From Methyloversatilis discipulorum (GTDB lineage Bacteria > Pseudomonadota > Gammaproteobacteria > Burkholderiales > Rhodocyclaceae), in assembly GCF_018780585.1 (NCBI RefSeq), contig NZ_JADMJL010000022.1, forward strand, positions 61,568-125,567: 64,000 bases of DNA, written 5' to 3'. Below the pieces are notes generated by a model. The model was not told where the DNA came from. It did not search any database and worked only from the letters and a program-made list of their open reading frames with translations. Of this stretch, positions 1 to 9,205 are shown one piece after another (the stretch's first letter is position 1; each line of letters starts with the position of its first letter). The translations under genes were made by a program, and so were the position numbers.

Positions 1-294
1 AACCGCCACCACACGCTGGACCAGCAGCTGTGCCGCTGGCTGCTGCTGAGCCTGGACCGCCTGCAGGGCAGCGAGCTGACGATGACGCAGGAACTGATCG
101 CCAACATGCTGGGCGTGCGTCGCGAAGGCGTGACCGAGGCCGCTCTGAAGCTGCAGAAGATCGGCCTGATCCGCTACGCGCGCGGCCACATCCACGTGCT
201 CGACCGGGCAGGGCTGGAGGCGCGTACCTGCGAGTGCTACGCGGTGGTGAAGAAGGAATACGACAGGCTGCTGCCAGACCGCACGGCGACGTAA
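1..294 (+). CDS. Crp/Fnr-family transcriptional regulator, C-terminal part (5' truncated by window edge)
   Basis: The frame is open from base 1 and ends at TAA, giving 97 visible residues. The visible part is the C-terminal DNA-binding region of a Crp/Fnr protein: a helix near LDQQLCRWLLL, then the winged helix-turn-helix with TQELIANMLGVRREGVTEA, and the wing IRYARGHIHVLDR. A short tail contains Cys-Glu-Cys-Tyr. The cNMP-type sensor domain lies upstream of the window, so the ligand cannot be judged. An internal ATG at 82 is not the start because homologous sequence continues upstream of it. Confidence 0.85.
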   Translation, partial: NRHHTLDQQLCRWLLLSLDRLQGSELTMTQELIANMLGVRREGVTEAALKLQKIGLIRYARGHIHVLDRAGLEARTCECYAVVKKEYDRLLPDRTAT

Positions 295-349
295 TGGCCA
301 TCGCGGGTCAGGTAGTGCGCTATGCAATTCCCGCTGTGGTGAGCATGTT

Positions 350-3274
350 CTATCCCACCCCCATCATGTGCGCAAAGCCGTGCGGTGACGCCTGCTGCAT
401 TTTCAGCAAGGCCTCGAATTCCGCAGCCGGCAGCGGTTTCGCGAACAGATAACCCTGCGCGTAGTCGCAGCCCAGCCCGTCGAGGATGTCGCGTTGCGCC
501 ACCGTTTCGACGCCTTCCGCCACCACCTCGATGCCCAGCTTGTGCGCCAGCAGCACGATGGCCTCCGGCAGAGCCGTGCCGGACGGATCCACGGTCATGT
601 TGCGGACGAAGGACTGGTCGAGCTTCAGGTAGTCCATGTCGAACTTGCTCAGGTATGACAGCGCCGAATAACCGGTGCCGAAGTCGTCGATCGAAATCTG
701 CATGCCCGCCTCGCGGAATTTCTGCAGCTGTCGCGACACGCTGCTGCTGGCGTCGAGCAGCAGGCTTTCGGTGATTTCGATCACCACGCTGTCGCCCGGC
801 AGGCCGAGCGCTTCGATGTGGGCCACCCAGTTGGCGTGGCCCTCGCTGCGCGCGAACTGGGCCGGCGACATGTTCACGCCCATCTGCAGTTCCGGCGCGT
901 AGTGCGCACGCCAGTGCAGCAGCTGGCGGGTCGCGTCGCGGAACACGCGGTCGCCGATCGGCACGATGAGGCCGGTTTCCTCGGCCAGCGGGATGAAATC
1001 GGCCGGGCTGACCAGGCCGCGCTCCGGATGCATCCAGCGCAACAGCGCCTCGGCCTTGTGGATGCGCCCGCTGCTCAGGCTGATGATGGGCTGGTAGTGC
1101 AGCACGAACTGGTCGTTGTCGACCGCGGTGCGCAGGTCCTGCACCAGTTGCTGGCGCCTGAGCGCCGCCTCCTGCATCGAACTGACGAAGTAGTTGAAGC
1201 GGTCGCGCCCGGCATCCTTGGCGCCGTACATCGCCTGATCGGCGTTGCGGATCAGGCTGTCGGCGTCGGTGCCGTCCTGCGGGTAGACGGTAATGCCGAT
1301 GCTGGCCGACAGATGGGCGTGGGCGTGGCCGAGTTCGAACGGCGCCTGCAGCGCCCGCAGCACCTCGCCAGCGATGCGTTCGGTTCCGGCGGGGTCGTCC
1401 TGCTCCGACAGGATGACGGTAAACTCGTCGCCGCCCAACCGCGCCACCGTGTCGGACTCGCGCACGCAACTCGTGATGCGACGCGCGGCCTCGATCAGCA
1501 CGAGGTCACCGGTCTGGTGGCCGAAGGCGTCATTCACGTCCTTGAAGCGGTCGAGGTCGATGAACATCAGCACCATCGGGTGGCCGCTGCGGTGCGACTT
1601 GCGCAGTTCCTGCTCCAGCCGGTCGCGGAACATGCGGCGGTTCGGCAGCTGGGTCAGCACGTCGTAGTTCGCCTGCGTCCAGATCAGCTCCTCGGTGCGC
1701 TTCTGTTCGGTGATGTCGCGGATGAAGGCGCTGAACTCGTAGGTGCCGCGATGCATGTTGGCGGAGATGGTCAGTTCGATCGGCAGATCGTGTCCGTGAC
1801 GATGACGGCCGCTGATCTTGACGCGCTTGTTCAGCACCGGGCCGACGCCCGATGCCATGAAGTGTTTCAGGCCGCGCACGTGAGCGTCGCGGAATTCCGG
1901 AGGAATGATAACGTCGTGCATCGGCCGGCCCAGCACCTCGGTTCGCGACCAGCCGAATATCCGTTCGGCCTGCGGGTTCCAGCCGGTGATCAGGCCGTCG
2001 GCGTTCATCTGCACGACCGCGTCGAGCGCAGACTCGATGATGGCGCGCATGCGCGCATCGTCCTCTTCGCGCGCCGCCATCAGGCCGGTCAGGCCGTCGG
2101 CCATTTCGTTGAAGCTGGCCGCGACCTGCGCCAGCTCGTCCTGGCTGTCCGGGCGGATGCGTACCTTCAGGTCACCGCCGGCCAGCGCGTGTGCCGACGC
2201 GGCGAGTCCGGCCACGGTCCGCGTGATCGCGAAATAGCCGCCGATGGCACAGTAGGCCGCTCCGACGAGCATCAGCAGGGCGACGCCGAGGGTCGTGTAC
2301 AACGCCTGGTCGAGCCGGTCGATACGCTGGCGGATCAGGTCTTCGGCGGTCGGCAGCAGCGACTGTTCGATCTGACGATAGATGCGGTCGATGGCCGCCG
2401 TCGTGCCGTCGTAGAACACCTGCGGTGACAGCGCGGTCTGTCCGGAAGACGCCAGCAACTGCGTCTCGACCTGACGCACGATGCTGCCCAGCGAGTCGGC
2501 GATATCTACCGCCGACCTCGATACCGCCTCCTGCAGCGACGGGTTGTAGCGGCCGGTCTTCTCGATGTTGTAACTGGCGCTCTTGCGCGCGGCATCGAGC
2601 TCGGCGACCAGCGCTGACATTTCGATCAGCTGTTGCGGCGTCGCCGACCCGGCCGCGAGGATGACGGTGCCGAAGGCACGTACCCTGCCCAGTCGCTCTA
2701 TCGTCGCCGGCAGCTTGCTCACGCTGCTGTCGATCAGATAATAGGAAGCGGGCTCGGGGTCCAGCGTCAGCAGGTAGCGGTCGGCGACGTCGGCCTCGAA
2801 ATTGAGCATGTGCTCGATCAGCCGCGTGTGTACCTCGAAATTGATTTCCGGCGACCAGCCAGGCCCCTGCATGCGCAGACGTTCCCACTCGGTGCGGATG
2901 TCGAAGAAGTCACGACTGGTGGTCAGATCGCGCGAGAGTTCGTGCACCAGCACGTCGAAAGCGGCGGTGACCTCCGCCTCGCGCGCCTCGCGCTCCGACC
3001 GCATCGCCACGACGCCCCCCAGTTCGCCGGCAATCAGGCCGCGATGCTTCTGCAGCGACTGCACGACCTGCGTCAGCGTGCGGATGCGCGCGATGCCTTC
3101 AAGCTCGTACCGGGCCGCGCGGATATCGGCGCTCAGACTGCTGTAGAGGTTGTAGACGACGACCGCGAAGGCGAACAGCACCATGGAGCCCAGCACCGCG
3201 AACTTGCGGGGGTAGTCCAGCCGGTTCATCAGTCGGATGGCGGGACTGAACAGTGTGCGGATGCCGCTTGCCAT
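350..3274 (-). CDS. Membrane GGDEF-EAL protein with NIT-like sensor, HAMP and PAS domains
   Basis: 974-residue bifunctional-type cyclic-di-GMP enzyme. Order seen: TM helix at about 24-48; a helical periplasmic region at about 60-300 with an LQKHRG motif like the nitrate/nitrite-sensing (NIT) fold; TM2 at about 323-348; HAMP at about 350-400; PAS at about 408-525 (ESALDAVVQMNADG); diguanylate cyclase with intact GGDEF at about 612; EAL phosphodiesterase domain with AEALLRW at about 741 and DDFGTGYSALSYL. Both catalytic signatures look complete, so it could make or degrade c-di-GMP. It lies 87 bp downstream of a chemoreceptor gene on the same strand and may share its transcript. The signal ligand is inferred, not shown. 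Confidence 0.9.
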   Translation of the reverse strand: MASGIRTLFSPAIRLMNRLDYPRKFAVLGSMVLFAFAVVVYNLYSSLSADIRAARYELEGIARIRTLTQVVQSLQKHRGLIAGELGGVVAMRSEREAREAEVTAAFDVLVHELSRDLTTSRDFFDIRTEWERLRMQGPGWSPEINFEVHTRLIEHMLNFEADVADRYLLTLDPEPASYYLIDSSVSKLPATIERLGRVRAFGTVILAAGSATPQQLIEMSALVAELDAARKSASYNIEKTGRYNPSLQEAVSRSAVDIADSLGSIVRQVETQLLASSGQTALSPQVFYDGTTAAIDRIYRQIEQSLLPTAEDLIRQRIDRLDQALYTTLGVALLMLVGAAYCAIGGYFAITRTVAGLAASAHALAGGDLKVRIRPDSQDELAQVAASFNEMADGLTGLMAAREEDDARMRAIIESALDAVVQMNADGLITGWNPQAERIFGWSRTEVLGRPMHDVIIPPEFRDAHVRGLKHFMASGVGPVLNKRVKISGRHRHGHDLPIELTISANMHRGTYEFSAFIRDITEQKRTEELIWTQANYDVLTQLPNRRMFRDRLEQELRKSHRSGHPMVLMFIDLDRFKDVNDAFGHQTGDLVLIEAARRITSCVRESDTVARLGGDEFTVILSEQDDPAGTERIAGEVLRALQAPFELGHAHAHLSASIGITVYPQDGTDADSLIRNADQAMYGAKDAGRDRFNYFVSSMQEAALRRQQLVQDLRTAVDNDQFVLHYQPIISLSSGRIHKAEALLRWMHPERGLVSPADFIPLAEETGLIVPIGDRVFRDATRQLLHWRAHYAPELQMGVNMSPAQFARSEGHANWVAHIEALGLPGDSVVIEITESLLLDASSSVSRQLQKFREAGMQISIDDFGTGYSALSYLSKFDMDYLKLDQSFVRNMTVDPSGTALPEAIVLLAHKLGIEVVAEGVETVAQRDILDGLGCDYAQGYLFAKPLPAAEFEALLKMQQASPHGFAHMMGVG

Positions 3275-3361
3275 TTATCTCTGATGCCTGCCTTGCTGCG
3301 TACTTGGAGTCGGATTTGCCGACGGGTGCAGGCGACGCCGTCCGCGGGGTGGCGGAGGTGA

Positions 3362-4525
3362 TCAGGTCTTGAAGGCCTGCACCGCGGCTTGCAGTGTCTG
3401 TGCCGCGCTGGCCACTTCATTGCCCTGCCGGGCGGTTTCCTGCGCACCGTGCGCGCTCTCTTCCGACAGCGCGAACAGTACGTCGTTGTTGCGCACGATC
3501 TCGCTCACCGCCGCGTTCTGCACGCTGAGGCTGCTGCTGATCGTGGTCGACTTGCCAGACAGTTCGAGCAGACGCTGCAGGATGTCGTCGAACTCGCTGA
3601 CCGCGGCCGCCGTGTTCTGCGTGGCGCCATTCACTTCCTCGCTCGAACTGCGGACCAGGGCAATCGTCTGTTCGGCGTCGTCGCGGATGCGCACCACCAG
3701 CTGGCTGATGTCGTTGGCCGACGCCTGGCTGCGCTGCGCGAGCTTGCGCACCTCGTCGGCCACCACCGCGAAGCCGCGCCCCTGTTCGCCGGCACGGGCG
3801 GCCTCGATGGCGGCGTTCAGCGCCAGCAGGTTGGTCTGATCGGACAGTTCCTTGATCAGTTCGTTGATGCGGTTGATCGCACGCGAGTCCTCGACCAACT
3901 GCTCGATCACGGTGAGCGAGCTGGCCATCTTGTCGGAGGCGGCATGTACGCTGGTCAGCGATGCCTGCAGCGTCGTCTTGCCCGCCTGCGATGCTTCGCC
4001 GGCGCTGCGCGCCAGTTCGCTGGCCTCGTGCGACAGCGACTCGACCTCGCGGATGTTGCCGCTCATCTGTTCGATCGCGCTGCCGACGGCGCGGATCGAA
4101 TCGAGCTGGCGGGTACCGTTCTCGCGCGCGGCGCCGGAGAAGGTGGACAGGTCCACCGCGGCACTGGTCAGCGTGCCCGACAGCCCTTGCACGCGCTCGA
4201 CCAGCTGCTTCACCGCCTTGCGGGCCGCGTTGTACTCGTAGCACAGCCAGGCGAAATCGTCCTTGCCATCGAGGCTCAGCTTGCAGTCCAGGTGGCCCTT
4301 CGCCAGCGCATTGAGGCCGCCGACGATCACTTCGGCGCGCAGGCCGTAGAAGCGGCCGATCATCGCACCGGTCACCGCGCCGCCGATCAGCAGCACCAGC
4401 GAAGCACCGATCTGCAGCGGCCAGTTCTCCCAGCCGGAGGCGACGTTCAGCACGACGCAGCAGACCAGCGCCGACGAGGCACCGAACAGTGCAAAGGCCT
4501 TGCGCACACTCAGATTCTTCAACAT
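3362..4525 (-). CDS. Methyl-accepting chemotaxis protein without periplasmic sensor domain
   Basis: 387 residues from ATG at 4525, chosen over an upstream in-frame start because GGAGGAG precedes it. Two adjacent TM helices (about 11-28 and 38-58) are separated by fewer than ten residues, so there is no periplasmic ligand domain. A HAMP-like stretch follows, then a long coiled-coil signalling domain with the conserved hairpin tip ([20 protein letters not shown], then [17 protein letters not shown]). It would relay to CheW/CheA at the inner membrane. The next gene downstream encodes a NIT-like sensor fused to GGDEF-EAL, which could be a functional partner (inference). Confidence 0.9.
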   Translation of the reverse strand: MLKNLSVRKAFALFGASSALVCCVVLNVASGWENWPLQIGASLVLLIGGAVTGAMIGRFYGLRAEVIVGGLNALAKGHLDCKLSLDGKDDFAWLCYEYNAARKAVKQLVERVQGLSGTLTSAAVDLSTFSGAARENGTRQLDSIRAVGSAIEQMSGNIREVESLSHEASELARSAGEASQAGKTTLQASLTSVHAASDKMASSLTVIEQLVEDSRAINRINELIKELSDQTNLLALNAAIEAARAGEQGRGFAVVADEVRKLAQRSQASANDISQLVVRIRDDAEQTIALVRSSSEEVNGATQNTAAAVSEFDDILQRLLELSGKSTTISSSLSVQNAAVSEIVRNNDVLFALSEESAHGAQETARQGNEVASAAQTLQAAVQAFKT

Positions 4526-4686
4526 GGCTCCTCCGGCGGGCGTATGTGTTGTGTGTTGCCCGGGCGCCGCAGCTACCCGTCCTGCAGGGTAACGGGTGCA
4601 TTTCCCTGTTTCTTGAGCCGGCACGGCCGCGTTGCGGGACGAAAAAAAGTCCGCGGGCGGACAACCGGGATCGCACCGGAGGAGTG

Positions 4687-5385
4687 TCAGTCGTTGCTGC
4701 TGCCCATGAAGCCGAACAACTGCAGCAGCGAAGTAAAGAGGTTGAAGATGGACACGAACAGGCCGGTGGTGGCCATCACGTAGTTCGTCTCACCTCCACG
4801 CACGATGCGCTGCGTTTCGAAGGCGATCATGCCGGCCATCAGCAGCACCACGGCGGCGGACACGGTCAGCGACAGGGCAGGGATCTGGAAGAACATGGCG
4901 CCCAGACCCGCCAGGATCGCCACCACCATGCCGATGAACAGGAAGCTGCCCATGCCCGACAGGTCGCGCTTCGTCACCGTTGCCCAGCCGGACATCGCGA
5001 GGAAGACGCCAGCGGTGGCGCCGAGCGCCAGCGTGATGGTCTGGCTGCCGCCGGGCAGGCTCATCACCGCGTTCAGCAGCGGGCCGATGGTGTAGCCCAT
5101 GAAGCCGGTCAGCGCGAAGGTGAGCAGAACCCCTGCGCCGCTGTCGCGGAACTTGTTGACTGCGAACAGCAGGCCGAAATAGCCGGCCAGCGTCAGCAGA
5201 ATGCCCGGTGCCGGCCAGCGCGCCGCCATGGCAACGTAGGCGACGAGTGCGCTGAACGCCAGGTTCAGGCCAAGCAGCATGTAGGTATTGCGCAGCACCT
5301 TGCGACCGGCGCCGTCGATGACGACTGCGTCGGCGACCTCGGCGCGCAGGCCGAGCGGGGTGGTACGGGGATATCGATGTTCCAT
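4687..5385 (-). CDS. Bax inhibitor-1/YccA-family membrane protein
   Basis: 232 residues with seven predicted hydrophobic segments and a short N-terminal cytoplasmic part starting [14 protein letters not shown]. The ending [17 protein letters not shown] is typical of the BI-1/TMBIM (UPF0005) family, whose bacterial members such as YccA interact with FtsH or leak ions. The start is supported by GGAG about 10 bases upstream. It is encoded just downstream of the HPF/RaiA-like gene on the same strand, suggesting a stress-linked pair, though this is only context. The exact physiological role is unknown. Confidence 0.9.
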   Translation of the reverse strand: MEHRYPRTTPLGLRAEVADAVVIDGAGRKVLRNTYMLLGLNLAFSALVAYVAMAARWPAPGILLTLAGYFGLLFAVNKFRDSGAGVLLTFALTGFMGYTIGPLLNAVMSLPGGSQTITLALGATAGVFLAMSGWATVTKRDLSGMGSFLFIGMVVAILAGLGAMFFQIPALSLTVSAAVVLLMAGMIAFETQRIVRGGETNYVMATTGLFVSIFNLFTSLLQLFGFMGSSND

Positions 5386-5442
5386 GTCTGTATTACTCCA
5401 TTCGTTGAAAGCGTTGAGACGGATGCGCCCGATCGTGCGGGC

Positions 5443-5781
5443 TCATTCGGTCTGGAAATTCAGTGTCCGGGCGGATGAGTGCTGCCGCGCGCGGCGCACC
5501 GTGCGCAGCAGGCGCTGCGCGGCGCGGGCGAGTGCGGCGTCGAGCGCACCGCGCCAGTCGCGCGACCGTGCGCTGACCACCACCGGTTCGCTGCCGATCA
5601 TCTGCAGTTCGACGCGCACCTCCTTGTCGACGCCACCACGTGGACCATTGGTGTCGTCGAGCCTCACCTTCGCTCTCGGCACGCGCCAGGCGAGTCGCCG
5701 CAGCACGAAGCGCAGCCGGTTCTCGGCCACGCTGCGCAGGGCACTGACTTCCGGATTCCGTGATTCGACGATGACTTCCAT
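5443..5781 (-). CDS. HPF/RaiA-family ribosome-associated protein
   Basis: 112 residues beginning MEVIVESRNPEVSALRSVAE, with the beta-alpha-beta-beta-beta-alpha pattern of ribosome hibernation factors (sigma-54 modulation protein / Y family) and a basic C-terminal helix rich in Arg. There is a strong Shine-Dalgarno AGGAGGT just upstream. It is short, with only the N-terminal HPF domain, and a long-form dimerisation domain is absent. The likely role is binding the small ribosomal subunit under stress; a specialised use in this genus is possible. The gene sits ahead of the BI-1 gene and is divergent from the NhaR-like regulator. Confidence 0.75.
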   Translation of the reverse strand: MEVIVESRNPEVSALRSVAENRLRFVLRRLAWRVPRAKVRLDDTNGPRGGVDKEVRVELQMIGSEPVVVSARSRDWRGALDAALARAAQRLLRTVRRARQHSSARTLNFQTE

Positions 5782-5860
5782 GGCGGACCTCCTGTGTGGG
5801 ATGGAAGCGCCACCTTACGCGCGTATGCGTTTCCTAAAAATAGATGTTTGTAGTAGCTTT

Positions 5861-5879
5861 ACTTCGTAAATTACGAAGT
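5861..5879. promoter_or_regulatory. Inverted repeat upstream of the NhaR-like regulator (candidate operator)
   Basis: ACTTCGT and ACGAAGT form a perfect 7-bp dyad around a 5-bp AT-rich centre, 11 bp before the nhaR-like start codon and about 80 bp from the divergent HPF-like gene. The dyad with an interrupted AT-rich centre fits LysR-type operators (T-N11-A class). It could mediate autoregulation and control of the divergent genes. No experimental support is visible. Confidence 0.5.
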
Positions 5880-5890
5880 CAAAGGCATCC

Positions 5891-6763
5891 ATGCTGAACT
5901 ACCGCCACCTCTATTACTTCTGGGTCGCCACCAAGGAGGGCGGCATCGCCCGCGCAGCCGAGCGGCTGGACATGGCGGTGCAGACGGTGAGCACACAGAT
6001 CCGCGAACTGGAGCGCGCGCTCGGTCACGCGCTGTTCAAGCCGTCCGGCCGCACGGTCGAGCTGACCCCGGCCGGCAGCGCGGCGCTGCGTCTGGCGGAA
6101 CAGATCTTCCAGCTCGGCGAGCAGCTGCCGCTGGCCGTGCGCGAAGCGGCCCAGGCGCAGGGCGTGCGGCTGTCGGTGGGCATTTCCGACGGCCTGCCGA
6201 AACCGGCTGCGCGCCATCTGCTGGCGCCGGCCACCGATACGCCGGGTCTGCACCTGATCTGCGTCGAGGGCAATTTCGACGAATTGCTCGCCGATCTGGC
6301 CCTGCACAGGCTCGACGTGGTTCTGGCCGACCGACCGGCGCCGGTCAATCCGAATCTGCGGGTCTACAGTCACGCGGTCGGCGACGCGGCGCTCGCCTGG
6401 TATGCGCCGGCCACGCTCGCCGCTCAGGCTGGCGAGGGTTTCCCGGCCTGTCTGGACCGCCTGCCGCTTCTGCTGCCGACGCGCGACTCGGCGGTACGCG
6501 CGCGCATCGACGACTGGTTCGAGCGCAAGGGGCTGCATCCGCGCATCGTCGGCGAATTCGAGGACAGCGCGCTGCTCGCCACCTTCGGCGAAAGCGGCCT
6601 CGGGGCCTTTCCGGCGACCGAGTGGTCACACGAGGAGTTCACGCACCACCGCCAGTTGCAGCTGCTTGGCCGCTGTACCGAAGTGGTCGAGCACTTCTAC
6701 GCGATCTCCGCCGAACGACGTGTGCAGCATCCGCTGGTGCAGAAGCTGCTCGCCGGCCATTGA
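5891..6763 (+). CDS. nhaR: NhaR-like LysR-family transcriptional regulator
   Basis: 290 residues. The N-terminus LNYRHLYYFWVATKEGG, followed by RAAERLDMAVQTVSTQIREL, is the winged HTH of the NhaR branch of LysR regulators. The remaining ~200 residues match the two-lobed effector domain. In enterobacteria NhaR responds to Na+ and activates the NhaA antiporter and stress genes, but no nhaA lies nearby. The neighbours are HPF/RaiA and BI-1 genes in divergent orientation, and a palindrome at 5861-5879 is a plausible binding site. The subfamily assignment is confident; the target genes are inferred. Confidence 0.85.
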   Translation: MLNYRHLYYFWVATKEGGIARAAERLDMAVQTVSTQIRELERALGHALFKPSGRTVELTPAGSAALRLAEQIFQLGEQLPLAVREAAQAQGVRLSVGISDGLPKPAARHLLAPATDTPGLHLICVEGNFDELLADLALHRLDVVLADRPAPVNPNLRVYSHAVGDAALAWYAPATLAAQAGEGFPACLDRLPLLLPTRDSAVRARIDDWFERKGLHPRIVGEFEDSALLATFGESGLGAFPATEWSHEEFTHHRQLQLLGRCTEVVEHFYAISAERRVQHPLVQKLLAGH

Positions 6764-6780
6764 CGGCTCGACGCGCCGTG

Positions 6781-7629
6781 TCAGTGCGTCGTGACGGCGA
6801 CCCGTTCGGGCGCGGTGACGCCGACGATCCAGCCCTCGACCGGATCGATGTGCAGCGGCAGGCCGTAGCCGGCGTCGCGCCGCATCCACGCCCACGCAGC
6901 CTGCACCAGACAGAGCACGCAATCCAGCGTGTCGCCGGTACCGTCGGTGGTCATCGCTTCGAGCAGCGGTGCATCGTCACAGCAGAGCGGCACGCCCAGC
7001 GGATGCTGACCACGTAGCAGCGCTTCGGTCAGGAGCATCCGGTTGGCCAGACGCTCGCGTGTCTGGCCGGCGGCGTTTTCGCTTTTGTACGAGCCGGCGA
7101 CGATGCTGCGCGCCAGCCAGCCTGGATAGGCTTCCAGTGCGATGCGACGGGCGTCGCCACCGTGCATGCCCGGGATGTGTACGCCGGCGTCGAGCAGCCG
7201 GCGCGCGCCCTCCTGGAACATCCATCCGACCGGTGGATTGACGAATTTGAGGGGGCTGTGCGACGCGGCAGGACGGTCGGTCACGCGGTGCGGATACTTC
7301 TGGCCTGCCGGGCGCTGCGCACGTTCGGCGTCGGCCAGGTTCTTGAATTCGCTGCGCGAAAGCGCCGCGACGGCCCGCACCATGCCGGCCCAGTCGGTCG
7401 GCCAGCCGTGCTCGAGCACCGATTCCCGCGGCAGGCCGAAAGGAAAGTCGAAAGCCCCGAGCCAGGGGCCCGGGCGACTCAGGAACGCCTCGAATCCGTC
7501 CCAAGACGGAAAACGCTCGATGCCCTCGAGGACCAGCCCGCGATCCGCCACCACCGTGCCGCGGGCAACGGTGATCGGCTTGCGGGCCGAGGGCGACGAC
7601 GTGAAATCGATGCCGTACAGCGTGCTCAT
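6781..7629 (-). CDS. DUF429 domain-containing protein
   Basis: 282 residues starting MSTLYGIDFTSSPSARKPIT. It has an RNase-H-like-fold opening (GIDFTSSP) and GAFDFPFGLPRE, typical of the DUF429 family, whose biochemical role is not established (a nuclease-like fold has been proposed). There is no signal peptide or TM segment, so it is probably cytosolic. It converges with the nhaR-like gene across only 17 bp. No clear Shine-Dalgarno was seen, so the start is moderately certain. Confidence 0.8.
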   Translation of the reverse strand: MSTLYGIDFTSSPSARKPITVARGTVVADRGLVLEGIERFPSWDGFEAFLSRPGPWLGAFDFPFGLPRESVLEHGWPTDWAGMVRAVAALSRSEFKNLADAERAQRPAGQKYPHRVTDRPAASHSPLKFVNPPVGWMFQEGARRLLDAGVHIPGMHGGDARRIALEAYPGWLARSIVAGSYKSENAAGQTRERLANRMLLTEALLRGQHPLGVPLCCDDAPLLEAMTTDGTGDTLDCVLCLVQAAWAWMRRDAGYGLPLHIDPVEGWIVGVTAPERVAVTTH

Positions 7630-7663
7630 GGGCGCAGCATACGCCCGAAGGGCGAAATTCTGG

Positions 7664-8323
7664 CTATCGGCGGTCAGCGTCCATGTTGCGCCGCAGCGCG
7701 ACGACCCCCAGGCCTGCAGCCAGCAGCAGGGCGGCCGTCGGTTCGGGTACGGTGCTTGCGATCGACAGAGGAGGCACGCGACTGCCGCCCGAATTCTGGC
7801 TGATGGCGACCGATGCGTCGCCGTCCCCGCCCAGCTGCAGGGAGCCCCCCTGATGAGACACGCCGGGGTCCGGCAGGCTGCCGCCGACGGACAGCGTCAG
7901 CGTTCCGCCACTCGCTCCATTGAGCGGAAGCGCGGGCAGCGGCCCACTTACGGTCGATGGTGCTGGCTGGGTTGGTGAAGCGGATTGCGGCACCGCGGCG
8001 CCGATGTAGAGGGCGCCGCCTGACCGCAGTGTCGAATCGGAGTCGATGTCGATCTGCGGCGCGACGAGCACGAGTTCGGGGGCTTCCAGGGTAGAGCGCA
8101 GCAGCGTCAGGCTGCCGGATGCCTCCAGCACGAGTTTGATCGGGTCCGCGACGACGGCGTCGCTGAGGGAAAGGTTGCCGGCACACGACAGGTGGCCGAA
8201 GGTGGCGGACAAGCTGCTCAGCTCGCCGCTGCAGGATACGTTTCCCGCGATGGACGTGGCGTGTGCGACCGGACTGAGCAGAATTACGCCCGTCAGCAAG
8301 GCAGAGGCAAACGGCGTGCGCAT
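7664..8323 (-). CDS. PEP-CTERM-anchored secreted protein of unknown function
   Basis: 219 residues from ATG at 8323, preceded by GAGGAG; the frame is open further upstream but this start gives a clean signal peptide (MRTPFASALLTGVILLSPVA, then HATS). The middle is Ser/Gly-rich with beta-strand-like repeats (GSLTLLRSTLEAPELVL). The C-terminus is a PEP-CTERM sorting signal: VPEPTAALLLAAGLGVVALR, then RN. PEP-CTERM proteins are processed by exosortase (EpsH/XrtA), which is not in this window. It is the last of three consecutive PEP-CTERM genes. Confidence 0.85.
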   Translation of the reverse strand: MRTPFASALLTGVILLSPVAHATSIAGNVSCSGELSSLSATFGHLSCAGNLSLSDAVVADPIKLVLEASGSLTLLRSTLEAPELVLVAPQIDIDSDSTLRSGGALYIGAAVPQSASPTQPAPSTVSGPLPALPLNGASGGTLTLSVGGSLPDPGVSHQGGSLQLGGDGDASVAISQNSGGSRVPPLSIASTVPEPTAALLLAAGLGVVALRRNMDADRR

Positions 8324-8479
8324 CGGATGAGCTCCTCGGAACGTCTGTCGGCAGGCGACGGTGTGTGTGCCGTCATCTTTACGCACATGTCCTGTATTCT
8401 GCCATCGTCCGAAGGGACGACCGATGCATATCGGGTGGCGTTTCCGACCGGCTCCCCGTTTCCCAAGTGGCCGGTGAGC

Positions 8480-8505
8480 CACGCAGCCCGACGGGTCTGC
8501 GTGGC
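8480..8505 (-). terminator. Hairpin between PEP-CTERM genes, possible terminator
   Basis: CCACGCAG and CTGCGTGG pair as an 8-bp stem around a GC-rich loop, starting about 15 bases downstream of the stop of the lamin-tail PEP-CTERM gene. There is no convincing U-tract, so it may be a weak terminator or an mRNA-stabilising stem. The remaining ~150 bp up to the next gene hold no ORF I could recognise. Confidence 0.35.
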
Positions 8506-8520
8506 ATCGAGTGCTGCCGA

Positions 8521-9171
8521 TCAGCCGCGGCGGCGGGCGGCGAAGCCGATCATGCCCAGGCCGGCCAGCAGCAGGGCGTAGGTTTCGGGCTCCGGCACTG
8601 CGGCGGCGAAGGCGGTGACGCCCGGGCTGGCCACGGCACCGCTGAGCGACACGTAGGAACCTTCGGCGTCGCCGACCGACGACAGCACCCACTGCGTTGC
8701 GTCGTTCGCGCCGAGCGCGGCTTCGGACGAGGCGCGGCCGCTGACGCCCTGGGTGCGCGGGCCACCGGCGGCGCTGTTGTCACCGTAGGTCAGGCGGTCG
8801 ACCAGCGAACCCGAGGCGTCGAACAGGTTCAGCTCGTCGGCGCGGCCGATGTTGTTGGTGTAGCCGCCCAGCACCTTGACGCCAGCGCCGAGGTTCCAGT
8901 CGAGGCGGAAGGTGTCGGCATCGATTTCGGTGATGACCACCGATTCGCCGGCGCCGACCAGACCGAAGCCGCTCAGGTCGAACACGCCCGGCAGGCGGCT
9001 GTCGTCGTCATAGCTCCAGCCGGTGAAGTCGATGGCGCTGCTGCCCAGATTGGTGAATTCGATGAACTCGCCGCTGCCACCCGAGTACATCCACTCGGTG
9101 ATGCGGACGTCGGCATGGGCCAGTTGTGGTGCAAGACCTGCAGCGATCAGCAGTGCGATGAGCTTGTTCAT
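8521..9171 (-). CDS. PEP-CTERM protein with lamin-tail-like domain
   Basis: 216 residues: signal peptide MNKLIALLIAAGLAPQLAHA, then a domain opening VRITEWMYSGGSGEFIEFTN that matches the bacterial lamin-tail domain (LTD), with the GWSYDDDSR and GRADELNLFDASG segments of that fold. The C-terminal sorting signal is VPEPETYALLLAGLGMIGFA followed by ARRRG. It is likely exported and exosortase-processed, and found at the cell surface or in extracellular matrix. It is encoded between two other PEP-CTERM genes on the same strand. Confidence 0.88.
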   Translation of the reverse strand: MNKLIALLIAAGLAPQLAHADVRITEWMYSGGSGEFIEFTNLGSSAIDFTGWSYDDDSRLPGVFDLSGFGLVGAGESVVITEIDADTFRLDWNLGAGVKVLGGYTNNIGRADELNLFDASGSLVDRLTYGDNSAAGGPRTQGVSGRASSEAALGANDATQWVLSSVGDAEGSYVSLSGAVASPGVTAFAAAVPEPETYALLLAGLGMIGFAARRRG

Positions 9172-9205
9172 GTTGTGTTCTCCGTAGCGGGGTGTATCGA
9201 GGGGA

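Noticed and set aside
818..2428. Long plus-strand ORF of 536 codons
   Set aside because: It is antisense to the well-supported GGDEF-EAL gene. Its translation is His/Arg/Gln-rich without any fold pattern, as expected for a GC-rich shadow frame.
8324..8520. Possible riboswitch upstream of the PEP-CTERM gene at 7664
   Set aside because: GC-rich stems are present, but I could not match a conserved riboswitch core (c-di-GMP, cobalamin or TPP), so only a hairpin is reported.
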